The notes: generated by a model from the letters alone, not told the origin. Positions 26,734 through 36,169 are shown, counted from the first letter of the stretch. The stretch: DNA of 64,000 nucleotides from Escherichia ruysiae (GCF_902498915.1 NZ_CABVLQ010000001.1); one strand, 5' to 3'. Numbers and translations: made by a program.

Positions 26734-27771
26734 TTACTTTGCGAGAGTCACTGTGGAGGGAGAGACTTGTTCAAAACCGCGTTCAAGGATTTCCAGATTA
26801 GTAAGAACTTCAGATTCCTTGACGTAATTTGGTGCACCGGTGGTGATGGTTTGATGCAGCGCATCGTAGACGCGTCCGTAATCTCCCACCTCCGGCGTCA
26901 TCTCTTCTCTTACCGTCACGCCCTCGTCATTGACATACTCCAGCACACCGACCGAATCATCCGCTGCGAATCCCGGTTCGCCCGGCATAATATTAGCCTT
27001 CAGGCTGGTTTCCTGCTGGTCGATACCGTATTTAATAAATGTACCTTTCTTACCGTGAACGATAAATTTCGGATAATCGATTTTCACCAGATGGCTGGTT
27101 TTGACGATGGCTTTCAAATCACCATAAAACAACTGCGCTTCAAAGGTGTCGTCCGGATTGGCTTTATTACGCAGGCTGCGAATGTCGTAAGCCACATGAT
27201 CCGGGCGACCGAACAGCGAGATAATCTGGTCGAGGGTATGCACGCCAAGGCCATAAAATGCACCATCTTGCGGCAGCCCCGGTTTAGTTTCTGCCACCGG
27301 GCGGTAGTAGTCAAAATGGCTTTCCACTTCAACAATCTCCCCCAGCTTGCCGCTTTCAATCGCTTTTTTCGCCGTCAGGAAGCAAGAATCAAAGCGGCGA
27401 TTCTGATACGGCGTGACGGTCAGCCCTTTGCTTTTTGCCAGCGCAAACAGCTCTTTCGCCTGCGCAAGCGTAGGGGTGAACGGTTTTTCAACCAGCACAT
27501 TTTTCCCGGCTTCCAGCGCGCGCTTCGCGTACTCGAAGTGGCTATCAGCGTGAGTGCAGACGACAACCAGCTTAACGTCAGGATCGTTTAATACTTCGTC
27601 GAGATCGCTGGTGAAATGGATATGCGAGTAGACAGGAGCCTGTTCTTCCGGCTTCGCATGGCGGCGGAAAATATGCGCGACATGCCAGCTATCCTTGCGG
27701 TTAAGTACATACGGCAGATGGTAACGGGTGGTGCTTTTGCCGAAGCCAATAAAGGCGCAGTTAATGACCAT
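26734..27771 (-). CDS. yhhX: YhhX, Gfo/Idh/MocA-family oxidoreductase
   Basis: A 345-residue putative NAD(P)-dependent dehydrogenase. The N-terminal Rossmann fold (INCAFIGFGKSTTRYHLPYV) is followed by VVVCTHADSHFEYAKRALEAGKN and the conserved VEKPFTPTLAQAKELFALAK, the EKP motif of this family. The C-terminal half is the substrate-binding beta domain. The substrate is not known. Upstream lie a REP pair and the ryhB gene on the same strand. Confidence 0.94.
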   Translation of the reverse strand: MVINCAFIGFGKSTTRYHLPYVLNRKDSWHVAHIFRRHAKPEEQAPVYSHIHFTSDLDEVLNDPDVKLVVVCTHADSHFEYAKRALEAGKNVLVEKPFTPTLAQAKELFALAKSKGLTVTPYQNRRFDSCFLTAKKAIESGKLGEIVEVESHFDYYRPVAETKPGLPQDGAFYGLGVHTLDQIISLFGRPDHVAYDIRSLRNKANPDDTFEAQLFYGDLKAIVKTSHLVKIDYPKFIVHGKKGTFIKYGIDQQETSLKANIMPGEPGFAADDSVGVLEYVNDEGVTVREEMTPEVGDYGRVYDALHQTITTGAPNYVKESEVLTNLEILERGFEQVSPSTVTLAK

Positions 27772-27879
27772 GATTTCGTCCTTTTATAAGGTGGTTAGTT
27801 ACACCTTAACGCAAAGCGGACGTGGTTCCTATGCCTGTGCTTCAGTACGTCAGATTGTTGGCAAAGTGCACTTTGATCA

Positions 27880-27960
<81 letters not shown>

Positions 27961-28036
27961 ATTTTGCATTTGTCTCAACACGAGCACTTCCCGTGGGCAA
28001 AATAGCAAGTCAGCCTGGCAGGAACGAAAGCAAAAA

Positions 28037-28126
28037 AAAAGCCAGCACCCGGCTGGCTAAGTAATACTGGAAGCAATGTGAGCAATGTCGTGCTTTCAGG
28101 TTCTCCGCGAGGGTCTTCCTGATCGC
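28037..28126 (-). ncRNA. ryhB: RyhB, iron-stress small RNA
   Basis: RyhB is the Hfq-dependent 90-nt RNA that represses mRNAs for non-essential iron-using proteins when Fe is scarce. On the minus strand the segment starts GCGAUCAGGAAGACCCUCGC, contains the conserved pairing core GAAAGCACGACAUUGCUCAC, and ends with the terminator stem AGCCAGC-CGGGU-GCUGGCU plus a long U-run (A-tract 28032-28040). The 5' end is set by similarity to E. coli RyhB. A Fur box overlaps its -10. Confidence 0.97.
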
Positions 28127-28130
28127 GAGA

Positions 28131-28152
28131 CAATAATAATCATTCTCATTCG
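28131..28152. promoter_or_regulatory. ryhB: Fur box over the ryhB promoter
   Basis: CAATAATAATCATTCTCATTCG closely follows the Fur consensus GATAATGATAATCATTATC. The minus-strand -10 TATTAT (28133-28138) lies inside it, about 7 bp from the RyhB 5' end, so iron-loaded Fur would block initiation directly. Confidence 0.9.
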
Positions 28153-28247
28153 CACTTGTCCAACACTTTTTGCAAAAAAATGCATTTGACTCGCATTTGA
28201 AAGTCAATGATGTTGAAAGGGACATTTACCCCAAAGAGGACAGAGGA

Positions 28248-28736
28248 ATGAGTGAGATAGTGATACGCCACGCTGAAACGCGCGATTACGAGGCCATTCG
28301 GCAAATCCACGCCCAGCCGGAGGTGTATTACAACACGCTACAGGTGCCTCATCCTTCCGATCATATGTGGCAGGAGCGACTCGCCGATCGTCCCGGCATC
28401 AAACAGTTAGTCGCCTGTATTGATGGAACCGTCGTGGGTCATCTCACCATTGACGTGCAGCAACGCCCGCGCCGCAGTCATGTTGCCGATTTTGGTATCT
28501 GCGTCGACTCCCGCTGGCACAATCGCGGCGTCGCCAGCGCCCTGATGCGAGAGATGACTGAAATGTGCGACAACTGGCTGCGGGTAGATCGTATTGAACT
28601 AACCGTGTTTGTCGATAACGCCCCGGCAATTAAGGTCTATAAAAAATTCGGCTTTGAGATTGAAGGAACCGGTAAGAAGTACGCTTTGCGTAATGGCGAA
28701 TATATCGATGCGTATTTTATGGCGCGGGTGAAGTAA
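28248..28736 (+). CDS. yhhY: YhhY, GNAT-family N-acetyltransferase
   Basis: A 162-residue GNAT acetyltransferase. The acetyl-CoA-binding motif A is ICVDSRWHNRGVASALMREM (the Q/RxxGxG/A type) and the C-terminal motif B is NAPAIKVYKKFGFEIEGTGK. E. coli YhhY acetylates some aminoacyl nucleotides and has been linked to resistance to processed peptide antibiotics and hydrazides; this rests on family knowledge. The start at 28248 follows AGAGGA; the open frame extends 26 codons further up into the ryhB promoter and is not used. Here ggt follows directly, without the K-12 yhhZ-yrhAB block. Confidence 0.95.
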   Translation: MSEIVIRHAETRDYEAIRQIHAQPEVYYNTLQVPHPSDHMWQERLADRPGIKQLVACIDGTVVGHLTIDVQQRPRRSHVADFGICVDSRWHNRGVASALMREMTEMCDNWLRVDRIELTVFVDNAPAIKVYKKFGFEIEGTGKKYALRNGEYIDAYFMARVK

Positions 28737-28761
28737 AGAATTTGCAATCTAAGTTGGTCAT

Positions 28762-28792
28762 TTAAGCCCTCACCTACCGGGAGAGGGCTTAA
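28762..28792. terminator. Bidirectional hairpin between yhhY and ggt
   Basis: Arms TTAAGCCCTC and GAGGGCTTAA enclose CACCTACCGGGA-like sequence between the convergent yhhY and ggt stops. The symmetric 10-bp arms and A/T ends suit termination both ways. The GGGAGAGGG core resembles the GC-rich elements found elsewhere in this window. Confidence 0.7.
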
Positions 28793-28796
28793 GATA

Positions 28797-30542
28797 TTAA
28801 TACCCCGCCGTTAAATCATCCACTGAGCGCGGGTCGGATGCCCCATACAACTCACCGTCCGGCCCAACCATAATGCTTTGTGTACTGCCCATCGCCTCTT
28901 TCAGCGCCACTTTCTGACCTTTTTCTTCCAGCAGCTTGAGCGTATCCGGGCTAAATCCTTTCTCGACGCGCAGCTCGTCCGGCAACCACTGATGGTGGAA
29001 ACGCGGCGCATTGGTCGCTTCGGCAACGTTCATTCCATAATCGATGCTGTTCACCACCATTTGCAGCACGGTGGTGATAATCCGGCTCCCGCCAGGGCTG
29101 CCAGTCACCAGCCAGGTTTTACCGTCTTTCACCACAATGGTTGGTGACATCGACGACAGCGGACGTTTGTTCGGCCCGACGGCGTTAGCATCACCGCCCA
29201 CCAGCCCGTAAACGTTCGGCACGCCCGGTTTGGCGGAGAAATCATCCATCTGGTTATTAAGCAGAATACCGCTCTCGCCCGCGACAATCCCCGTACCGAA
29301 GGTGGTGTTCAGCGTATAGGTCACCGCCACCGCGTTACCGTCTTTATCCACCACTGAGTAATGGGTTGTTTGATTGCTCTCATAAGGCGCAAGTTTGCCT
29401 GGGCGAATTTCGCTGGACGGCTTCGCTTTGTTGATATCAATTTGATCGGCAATGGATTTGGCATAGGCTTTATTGGTCAGCGCCTGCCACGGCACTTTGA
29501 CAAAATCCGGGTCGCCAAGATATTCCGAGCGGTCGGCGTAGGCGTATTTCTCAGCTTCAGCCATGATTTGCATCGCGTCGGCACTGCCAAAGCCGTATTT
29601 CTTCATATCGAAGTTTTCCAGGATATTGAGGATCTGCACGATATGAATCCCGCCGGAGGATGGCGGTGGCATGGAGTAAACCTGATACCCGCGATAATCG
29701 CCGCTTATTGGTGTGCGTTCGACCGCTTTATACGCTGCTAAATCCTCTTTGGTAATTAAGCCGCCGTTTTTCTGCATCTCCTGGGCAATCTGTTCCGCTA
29801 TCTTGCCTTTGTAGAATTCGTCCGAGCCGTTTTCAGCAATCATCTCCAGACTCTTTGCCAGATTCGCCTGTACCAGCCTGTCGCCCTTTTTCAGCGGTTC
29901 ACCCTCTTTCCAGAAGATAGCCTTGCTGTTTTCGTGATTCGGCAGCACTTCACTGCCGTAGGTTTTGAGATCGTCGGCCAGCGCGTCGTTAACGATAAAA
30001 CCATCACGCGCCAGTTTAAACGCCGGTTGCACCACTTTGTTCAGCGGCATAGTGCCGTACTTCTCCAGCGCCAGCGAGAAGCCTGCGACCGTGCCAGGCG
30101 TACCGGAGGCCAGATGCGAAGTGAGTGATTTTTTGCTGTCCGGGTTGCCCTGGTCATCGAGAAACATATCGCGGGTCGCTTTGGCGGGTGCCATTTCGCG
30201 GAAATCGATAGCGGTTGTATTGCCATCCTTAGTGCGGATCAGCATAAAACCGCCGCCGCCCAGATTCCCCGCCTGCGGATGCGTTACCGCCAGCGCATAC
30301 CCCACTGCCACGGCAGCATCAACGGCATTACCACCTTCTTTAAGGATATTCACCCCCACCTGAGTGGCAGTAGCATCCACAGACGCCACCATCCCCTGCT
30401 TCGCGCGCACCGGATGGAAGACATCTTCCTCCACGCCATACGAGACCGGCGGCGGCGCAGGTGGCGCGGCAACAACACTAAAACAACTTCCTGAGAGCAG
30501 AGCAGCAATGGCCACCCGGCGTAAAAACGTCGGTTTTATCAT
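28797..30542 (-). CDS. ggt: Ggt, periplasmic gamma-glutamyltranspeptidase precursor
   Basis: Ggt hydrolyses or transfers gamma-glutamyl groups, for example from glutathione, in the periplasm. The 581-residue precursor has a signal peptide (MIKPTFLRRVAIAALLSGSC onward) and self-cleaves before the first Thr of NQTTHYSVVDKDG (Thr392 here), which becomes the catalytic N terminus of the small subunit. PLSSMSPTIV and GSPGGSRIITTVLQ line the active site. It has one extra proline in APPAPPPVS after the signal peptide compared with the 580-residue K-12 form as I recall it. The start at 30542 is chosen over 30608 because it begins the signal peptide. Confidence 0.97.
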   Translation of the reverse strand: MIKPTFLRRVAIAALLSGSCFSVVAAPPAPPPVSYGVEEDVFHPVRAKQGMVASVDATATQVGVNILKEGGNAVDAAVAVGYALAVTHPQAGNLGGGGFMLIRTKDGNTTAIDFREMAPAKATRDMFLDDQGNPDSKKSLTSHLASGTPGTVAGFSLALEKYGTMPLNKVVQPAFKLARDGFIVNDALADDLKTYGSEVLPNHENSKAIFWKEGEPLKKGDRLVQANLAKSLEMIAENGSDEFYKGKIAEQIAQEMQKNGGLITKEDLAAYKAVERTPISGDYRGYQVYSMPPPSSGGIHIVQILNILENFDMKKYGFGSADAMQIMAEAEKYAYADRSEYLGDPDFVKVPWQALTNKAYAKSIADQIDINKAKPSSEIRPGKLAPYESNQTTHYSVVDKDGNAVAVTYTLNTTFGTGIVAGESGILLNNQMDDFSAKPGVPNVYGLVGGDANAVGPNKRPLSSMSPTIVVKDGKTWLVTGSPGGSRIITTVLQMVVNSIDYGMNVAEATNAPRFHHQWLPDELRVEKGFSPDTLKLLEEKGQKVALKEAMGSTQSIMVGPDGELYGASDPRSVDDLTAGY

Positions 30543-30662
30543 CGTTATTCTCCAGTTATGTGTGGGGCAACCCCAGCTAAGCCTGGTATATAACTCTGAA
30601 TTAATCATCGTTTTGCCGGGAAGCGAGTAAACTTAAAGGATATCTTCAGAGGAGGATACGCG

Positions 30663-31103
30663 ATGAAACGACTTCTGCTTTTGACGGCACTCCTGCCGTT
30701 CGTCGGCTTTGCACAGCCCATTAATACTCTGAACAACCCTAACCAGTCGGGGTATCAGATCCCCAGTCAGCAACGGATGCAAACCCAGATGCAGACCCAG
30801 CAAATCCAGCAAAAAGGGATGCTGAATCAGCAACTGAAAACGCAGACGCAATTACAGCAGCAACATTTAGAAAATCAGATTAACAGTAACTCGCAGCGGG
30901 TATTGCAGTCGCAGCCGGGGGAGCTAAATCCCGCCCGGCAGCAAATGCTGCCCAACACCAACGGCGGGATGTTAAACAGCAACCGTAATCCGGATAACTC
31001 GCTGAATCAGCAGCATATGCTGCCGGAGAGGAGAAACGGCGACATGCTGAATCAACCCAGCACGCCGCAGCCTGATATTCCGTTGAAAACTATTGGGCCG
31101 TAA
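30663..31103 (+). CDS. yhhA: YhhA, Q/N-rich exported protein of unknown function
   Basis: A 146-residue protein with a short cleavable signal peptide (MKRLLLLTALLPFVGFA) followed by a low-complexity segment very rich in glutamine and asparagine (about residues 20-90, for example QTQMQTQQIQQKGMLNQQLK) and a repeated MLNxxR/MLPxxR-like pattern toward the C terminus. No catalytic motif is visible. GAGGA precedes the ATG. It is divergent from ggt and overlaps the ugpQ 3' end tail to tail by 14 bp. Its function is unknown. Confidence 0.9.
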   Translation: MKRLLLLTALLPFVGFAQPINTLNNPNQSGYQIPSQQRMQTQMQTQQIQQKGMLNQQLKTQTQLQQQHLENQINSNSQRVLQSQPGELNPARQQMLPNTNGGMLNSNRNPDNSLNQQHMLPERRNGDMLNQPSTPQPDIPLKTIGP

Positions 31104-31833
31104 AGTTCGGATCAATCACGTCAATCGCATCGGTACAAATGCAATCCACGCCCCAGCGCAGCAACTCTGCCGCGCGCTGGGGTTTGTTGACGGTATACAC
31201 CAGAATCCGTAATCCGGCGTCTTTCAACTGCCTCACTCGCGCTTTATCGAGCAACTTATGATTGAGATGAATAGAGACGCAGCCCAGCCGCATAGTCAGT
31301 TCTCGCCAGTCGTCGCGCCACTCATCAAGCAACAAACCGCGCGGCAGTTCCGGTGCAGCCTGTTGTGCAGCTTCTAAAGCATCAATCTCAAACGATGACA
31401 GCAGCGGCGGCGTCATAGCAGTCCAAAGTTCACGCGCCGCCAGCGCCACCATTTTGCCCGTTAATGACCCGGTGCCAGTGGTGGGTTTGATTTCGATATT
31501 CGCCATCATCCCGTGTTCGCGGCAGCGTTCCGCCACCTGCGAAAGCAAGGGCAGCGGCTCGCCTTTAAACGCTTTGCTGTACCAACTGCCTGCATCCACG
31601 CGCAGTAAATCCTGCCAGTTTAGTTCGCCTGCTACGCCCCAGCCGTTGCTGGTACGCTCGAGATTATCGTCATGGAGCAAGAAGATCTCGCCATCTTTCG
31701 ATAACTTCGCGTCAAATTCGATCATCTTATGACCGTATTTTGCCCCCACATCGATTGCCGCCAGGGTGTTTTCTGGAGCCAGTTTACCGCCGCCACGATG
31801 GGCGACGATGCGAGGATAAGGCCAGTTACTCAT
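31090..31833 (-). CDS. ugpQ: UgpQ, cytoplasmic glycerophosphodiester phosphodiesterase
   Basis: UgpQ hydrolyses imported glycerophosphodiesters to glycerol-3-phosphate and the alcohol. The 247-residue GDPD protein shows VAHRGGGKLAPENTLAAID (catalytic His and metal Glu), EFDAKLSKDGEIFLLHDDNL (second His) and IEIKP. It has no signal peptide, unlike periplasmic GlpQ. It is last in ugpBAECQ; its start overlaps the ugpC stop by 4 bp. Confidence 0.97.
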   Translation of the reverse strand: MSNWPYPRIVAHRGGGKLAPENTLAAIDVGAKYGHKMIEFDAKLSKDGEIFLLHDDNLERTSNGWGVAGELNWQDLLRVDAGSWYSKAFKGEPLPLLSQVAERCREHGMMANIEIKPTTGTGSLTGKMVALAARELWTAMTPPLLSSFEIDALEAAQQAAPELPRGLLLDEWRDDWRELTMRLGCVSIHLNHKLLDKARVRQLKDAGLRILVYTVNKPQRAAELLRWGVDCICTDAIDVIDPNFTAQ

Positions 31834-32900
31834 ACTCGTTGTCCTGTTTCACCATCAAAAAGATGTAGCTGATTTTCCGGCAGATGCAGCCACAGTGTGC
31901 TGCCTGCCGTCGGGCGCTCCTGATGCGCCAGTCGTACCACCAGCTTCTGTTCGCCCCAGCGTCCGTGCGCCAGGTTATCTGCGCCGAGGATCTCCAGCGT
32001 GTCCATCACCAGCGGCACGCCGCCTTCTGCCTGCGAGCTTAACGCAATATGTTCCGGGCGAATACCGAGGGTCATTTTACGTCCGGCATACTGCCGGTAG
32101 CTACCGTTTAGCGGCAACTCAATACCGCCGTCCAGTTCGAAATGCGTGCCTTCGTTATTCACGCGGCCTGTCAGCAGGTTCATCGCCGGGCTGCCGATAA
32201 AACTCGCCACAAACAGGCTGGCGGGCTTTTCATACACTTCAACCGGAGTGCCAATCTGTTCGGCAACGCCGCCGTTCATCACCATCACCCGCTGAGCGAG
32301 CGTCATCGCCTCAACCTGATCGTGAGTAACGTAGAGTGAAGTCGTTTTCAGGCGACGGTGCAATTGCTGCAACTCAAGGCGCATCTGCACGCGCAGCTTG
32401 GCATCAAGGTTCGAGAGCGGCTCATCAAACAAAAATACCGCCGGATCGCGCACAATCGCGCGCCCCATTGCCACGCGCTGGCGCTGCCCGCCGGAAAGCT
32501 CACGCGGGCGGCGCTTAAGCAGGCCGTCCAGTTCCAGAATACGTGCCGCTTCTTGAACGCGCTCGGCAATTTGCTGCTTGCCCATGCCGCGAATTTTCAG
32601 CCCCCACGCCATGTTTTCTTCGACGCTCATATGCGGATAAAGCGCGTAGTTCTGGAACACCATCGCAATCCCGCGATCTTTCGGCTCCATTTCGGTCACA
32701 CGCTCATTGTTGATCCAGATATCGCCTTCCGTTACCCGCTCCAGCCCGGCAACCATGCGCAGCAGCGTGGATTTCCCGCAGCCAGACGGCCCGACCATCA
32801 CGATAAATTCGCCATCCGCCACATCAAGGGTCAGCGGTTTAATGACCTGGGTTTTGCCATCCCAGCTTTTGGTTACTGCCTGTAATTTCAGTCCTGCCAT
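31830..32900 (-). CDS. ugpC: UgpC, ATPase of the sn-glycerol-3-phosphate ABC importer
   Basis: The 356-residue ATPase that drives UgpAE. It has Walker A GPSGCGKSTLLRMVAG near residues 37-44, signature LSGGQRQRVAMGRA, Walker B VFLFDEPLSNLDAKLR, and a C-terminal MalK-type regulatory/OB domain of about 120 residues. The start at 32900 (MAGLKLQAVTKSW) is preferred to an upstream ATG 13 codons away inside ugpE. It begins 1 bp after the ugpE stop. Confidence 0.97.
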   Translation of the reverse strand: MAGLKLQAVTKSWDGKTQVIKPLTLDVADGEFIVMVGPSGCGKSTLLRMVAGLERVTEGDIWINNERVTEMEPKDRGIAMVFQNYALYPHMSVEENMAWGLKIRGMGKQQIAERVQEAARILELDGLLKRRPRELSGGQRQRVAMGRAIVRDPAVFLFDEPLSNLDAKLRVQMRLELQQLHRRLKTTSLYVTHDQVEAMTLAQRVMVMNGGVAEQIGTPVEVYEKPASLFVASFIGSPAMNLLTGRVNNEGTHFELDGGIELPLNGSYRQYAGRKMTLGIRPEHIALSSQAEGGVPLVMDTLEILGADNLAHGRWGEQKLVVRLAHQERPTAGSTLWLHLPENQLHLFDGETGQRV

Positions 32901-32901
32901 C

Positions 32902-33747
32902 TTATTTCTCACTATCGACCAGGCCGCGCACGAAGGCACGCTGCATCACTAAAACAATCACTACTGGTGGGATCAGAGTTAACAACATCGCCGCCATCAC
33001 CGAGTTCCATTCCGTGGTGCCTTCGCCTGTGGCAATCATCCCTTTGATCCCTGCAACGGTAGTACCGAGATCAACGTCGGTAATAATCAGCAGCGGCCAC
33101 AGATACTGGTTCCAGCCGTAGATAAAGGTGATCACAAACAGCGCCGCCAGATTGGTTTTCGACAACGGAAAAACAATGTCGCAAAAGAAGCGCATTGGCG
33201 ACGCGCCGTCGATCCGCGCCGCTTCCACCAGCTCATCCGGCAGCGTCATAAAGAACTGGCGGAACAGGAAGGTGGCGGTCGCCGAGGCCATCAGCGGCAG
33301 CGTTAAACCTGCATAGCTGTCGAGCATCTTCAGATTGGCAATGACTTCTACCGTCGGGAAAATACGCACTTCAACCGGCAGCATCAGGGTGATAAAAATC
33401 ATCCAGAAGAAGAGGTTACGCAGCGGAAAACGAAACCAGACAATAGCAAATGCCGAAAGCATCGAGACGGTAATTTTGCCGAGCGTAATGCTGAACGCCA
33501 TCACGAAGCTGTTAAGCAACATCCGCCAGAACGGCGCGCTATTCGTGCCTACCCCGTTCACCCAGATGTTGTGGATGTTTTCCAGCAGATGTGTGCCAGG
33601 AATTAGCGTCATCGGCGCGGCGTAGACGGCTTGTTTATCCAGCGTTGCCGCGACAAACGCCACGTACAGCGGGAAGAGGATCACCGCGATCCCGAGGATC
33701 AGCATGGTATGGCTGAATATCGTCAGCCACGGACGGTTCTCAATCAT
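32902..33747 (-). CDS. ugpE: UgpE, permease of the glycerol-3-phosphate ABC importer
   Basis: A 281-residue inner membrane permease with six predicted helices. The EAA loop that docks the ATPase is visible as [23 protein letters not shown]. It pairs with UgpA; its start overlaps the ugpA stop by 4 bp, indicating coupled translation within ugpBAECQ. Confidence 0.97.
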
Positions 33748-34631
33748 TGGTAACGCACCTTGCTTTCAACATAGCGAAACTGCACCACCGTCAGCACGAT
33801 GACGAGGAACATCAACACCACCGACTGCGCGGCAGACGAAGCCAGATCCAGTCCGGTAAAGCCTTCGCGGTAGATCTTATAAATCAGCGTCGTGGTGGCC
33901 TGAACCGGCCCGCCGGACGTGGCGGCGTCGATCACCGGGAAGGTGTCGAAGAAGGCGTACACCAGGTTCACCACCAGCAGGAAGAAACTCACCGGGGCGA
34001 TAAGCGGCAGAGCAATCTTAAAGAAGCGGCGAATCGGCCCTGCACCGTCGATGGCTGCGGCTTCGATCAACGAACGGGGAATGGATTGCAGCGCGGCATA
34101 GAAGAACAGAAAGTTGTAGCTGATTTGCTTCCACACCGAGGCAAACACCACCAGAAACATTGCCTGACCGCTGTTTTGCGCGTGGTTCCAGTCGTAGCCG
34201 AACTCAGCGAGAAAATGGGTGATCAGCCCACGACCGGGGTTAAACAGGAAGATCCACAATACGGCGGCAACGGCGGGTGCCACGGCATACGGCAGCAGCA
34301 TCAAGGTTTGATAGAAACGACTGCCGCGCACGATGTACTCCACCAGCGCCGCGAAGAACAGCGACACCAGCAAACCGCTGACGGTGACAAAGGTGCTGAA
34401 TTTTATCGTCGTCCAGAAGGAGTCGAGATAGTAGCTGTCATGGAACAGCGTGACGAAGTTATCCAGGCCGACAAACTGGCTGGAGAAACCAAACGGATCG
34501 ACGCTTTGTAGCGAATACCACAACGCTTCGCCCGCAGGCCAGATAAAAAAGATAACGGTGATGATGAGCTGCGGCGCGACCAGCAGATAGGGCAGCCAGC
34601 GCGAGCGGAACACCGGACGGGATGATGACAT
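33744..34631 (-). CDS. ugpA: UgpA, permease of the glycerol-3-phosphate ABC importer
   Basis: A 295-residue permease with six predicted helices and the EAA loop [24 protein letters not shown]. It is the partner of UgpE in the channel that receives glycerol-3-phosphate or its diesters from UgpB. A 221-bp gap with two inverted GC-rich repeat elements separates it from ugpB, so it may be expressed at a lower level than the binding protein. Confidence 0.97.
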
Positions 34632-34655
34632 AAATAAACTCTTCGTGTTGTGTTC

Positions 34656-34851
34656 CCCTCACCCCGACCCTCTCCCCAAAGGGGCGAGGGAGAAAGGCGG
34701 TGCGGCGTTTTGCCATTGAGTCAACTTCGCTCTACCACGCCGGGTGGTTCCCTTCGCCTTCAGTACGAAGTGACAAACCGACACGGCACTTTCCCACCAC
34801 GCCGATCGGTTCCCTCTCCCTTAGGGAGAGGGTTAGGGTGAGGGTAAGAGA
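34656..34851. repeat. Inverted pair of GC-rich boxC-like elements between ugpB and ugpA
   Basis: Left element 34656-34693 (CCCCTCACCCCGACCCTCTC...) and right element 34811-34851 (...GGGAGAGGGTTAGGGTGAGGG) are inverted copies of the same family, about 117 bp apart. Each has its own hairpin of the CCCTCTCCC/GGGAGAGGG type. The family resembles the E. coli boxC extragenic repeat; the name is from memory. They fill the ugpB-ugpA intercistronic gap. Confidence 0.75.
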
Positions 34852-34852
34852 A

Positions 34853-36169
34853 TTAAGACTTAGTAGACTGCTCAAAGCGGCGCAGTAACTGATTCCCACG
34901 CTCAACGGCAGTATCCAGCGCCTGCTGTGGCGTCTTCTTGCCGGTCCACACGCTCTCCAGCTCTTCATCCACAATCACGCGGATCTGCGGCATGTTGCCC
35001 AGACGCAGCCCTTTGGTGAACGGCAACGGCGGTTTGTTCAGCATCTGACGCGTCGCGGTATCCGCCCCTGGGTTTTTCTCGTAAAAGCCCTGCTCACGGG
35101 TCAGGTCATACGCCGCTTTGGTGATCGGCAGATAACCGGTTTTCTGATGCCACTCAGCAGCGTTTTCTGGCTTCGCGAGGAAGTCGAGGAACTTAGCCAC
35201 GCCGGTATACGTTTCTTTATCTTTGCCCTGCATCACCCACAGGCTGGCTCCGCCGATAATGGCATTTTGTGGCGCATCTTTCGCGTCAGCGTCGTAAGGC
35301 ATCATGCCTACGCCATAGTTGAATTTGGCGTACTCGCGAATGTTGGCAAGCGAACCGGAAGAGGCGGTGGTCATCGCGCAATCACCGTTATAGAACTTCT
35401 CGGTGGATTCATCCTTACGACCGACGTAGCTGAAGTCGCCCTTCTTGTTCATCTCCTCGAGCATAGCAATGTGTCTCACCTGCTCCGGCTTGTTGAACTC
35501 CAGCACCGCGTCTGTGCCGTCAAAGCCGTTGTTTTTGCTGGCAAACGGCAGACCGTTCCAGGCGCTAAAGTTTTCCAGTTGGATCCAGCCCTGCCAGCCG
35601 CTGGCGTAGCCGCACTTCATACCGGAGGCTTTCAGTTTTGCGGCATAGTCCGCCAGATCCTGCCAGGTTTTCGGCGGCTGTTCCGGGTCTAATCCTGCTT
35701 TCTTGAAGGCGTCTTTGTTGTAATAGAGTACGGGGGTCGAGCTGTTGAACGGCTGGGAGAGTAAGTGGCCCGTTTTGCTGTCGGAGTAGTAACCGGAAAC
35801 CGTCGGCACAAACTGCGATTCATCGAATTGAATCCCCGCCTCTTTAAACACGTCATATACCGGTTTAATGGCTTTCGACGCCATCATGGTAGCGGTGCCA
35901 ACTTCATAAACCTGCAAAATAGCCGGCGCGTTGCCGGTACGAAATGCGGCAATCCCTGCGCTTAAATTCTGTTCGTAGTTGCCTTTGTAGGTCGGTACAA
36001 TTTTGTAATCCGGGTTTTCGGCGTTAAAACGTTGAGCCAGAGAATCCACCTCTTTACCCAGTTCCCCTTCCATAGAATGCCAGAACGGAATGGTCGTCAC
36101 TGCCTGTGCATTCCCCATTAACGCCAGTCCGAGCGCCAGTGCTGAAGCTGTATAATGTAACGGTTTCAT
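34853..36169 (-). CDS. ugpB: UgpB, periplasmic sn-glycerol-3-phosphate-binding protein
   Basis: UgpB captures glycerol-3-phosphate and glycerophosphocholine for UgpAEC. The 438-residue precursor has a 23-residue signal peptide (MKPLHYTASALALGLALMGN, cleavage after AQA) and a family-1 extracellular solute-binding fold (TTIPFWHSMEGELGKEVDSL, PVLYYNKDAFKKAGLDPEQP). It is first in the operon, behind a PhoB box, fitting induction by phosphate starvation. Confidence 0.97.
   Translation of the reverse strand: MKPLHYTASALALGLALMGNAQAVTTIPFWHSMEGELGKEVDSLAQRFNAENPDYKIVPTYKGNYEQNLSAGIAAFRTGNAPAILQVYEVGTATMMASKAIKPVYDVFKEAGIQFDESQFVPTVSGYYSDSKTGHLLSQPFNSSTPVLYYNKDAFKKAGLDPEQPPKTWQDLADYAAKLKASGMKCGYASGWQGWIQLENFSAWNGLPFASKNNGFDGTDAVLEFNKPEQVRHIAMLEEMNKKGDFSYVGRKDESTEKFYNGDCAMTTASSGSLANIREYAKFNYGVGMMPYDADAKDAPQNAIIGGASLWVMQGKDKETYTGVAKFLDFLAKPENAAEWHQKTGYLPITKAAYDLTREQGFYEKNPGADTATRQMLNKPPLPFTKGLRLGNMPQIRVIVDEELESVWTGKKTPQQALDTAVERGNQLLRRFEQSTKS

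Noticed and set aside
28170..28248. N-terminal extension of YhhY by 26 residues
   Set aside because: It runs toward the Fur/ryhB promoter, lacks a ribosome site, and the 162-residue form matches the family.
33747..34511. 254-codon plus-strand frame opposite ugpA
   Set aside because: Antisense of a membrane-protein gene giving a charged His/Arg/Gln-rich chain; no family signature.
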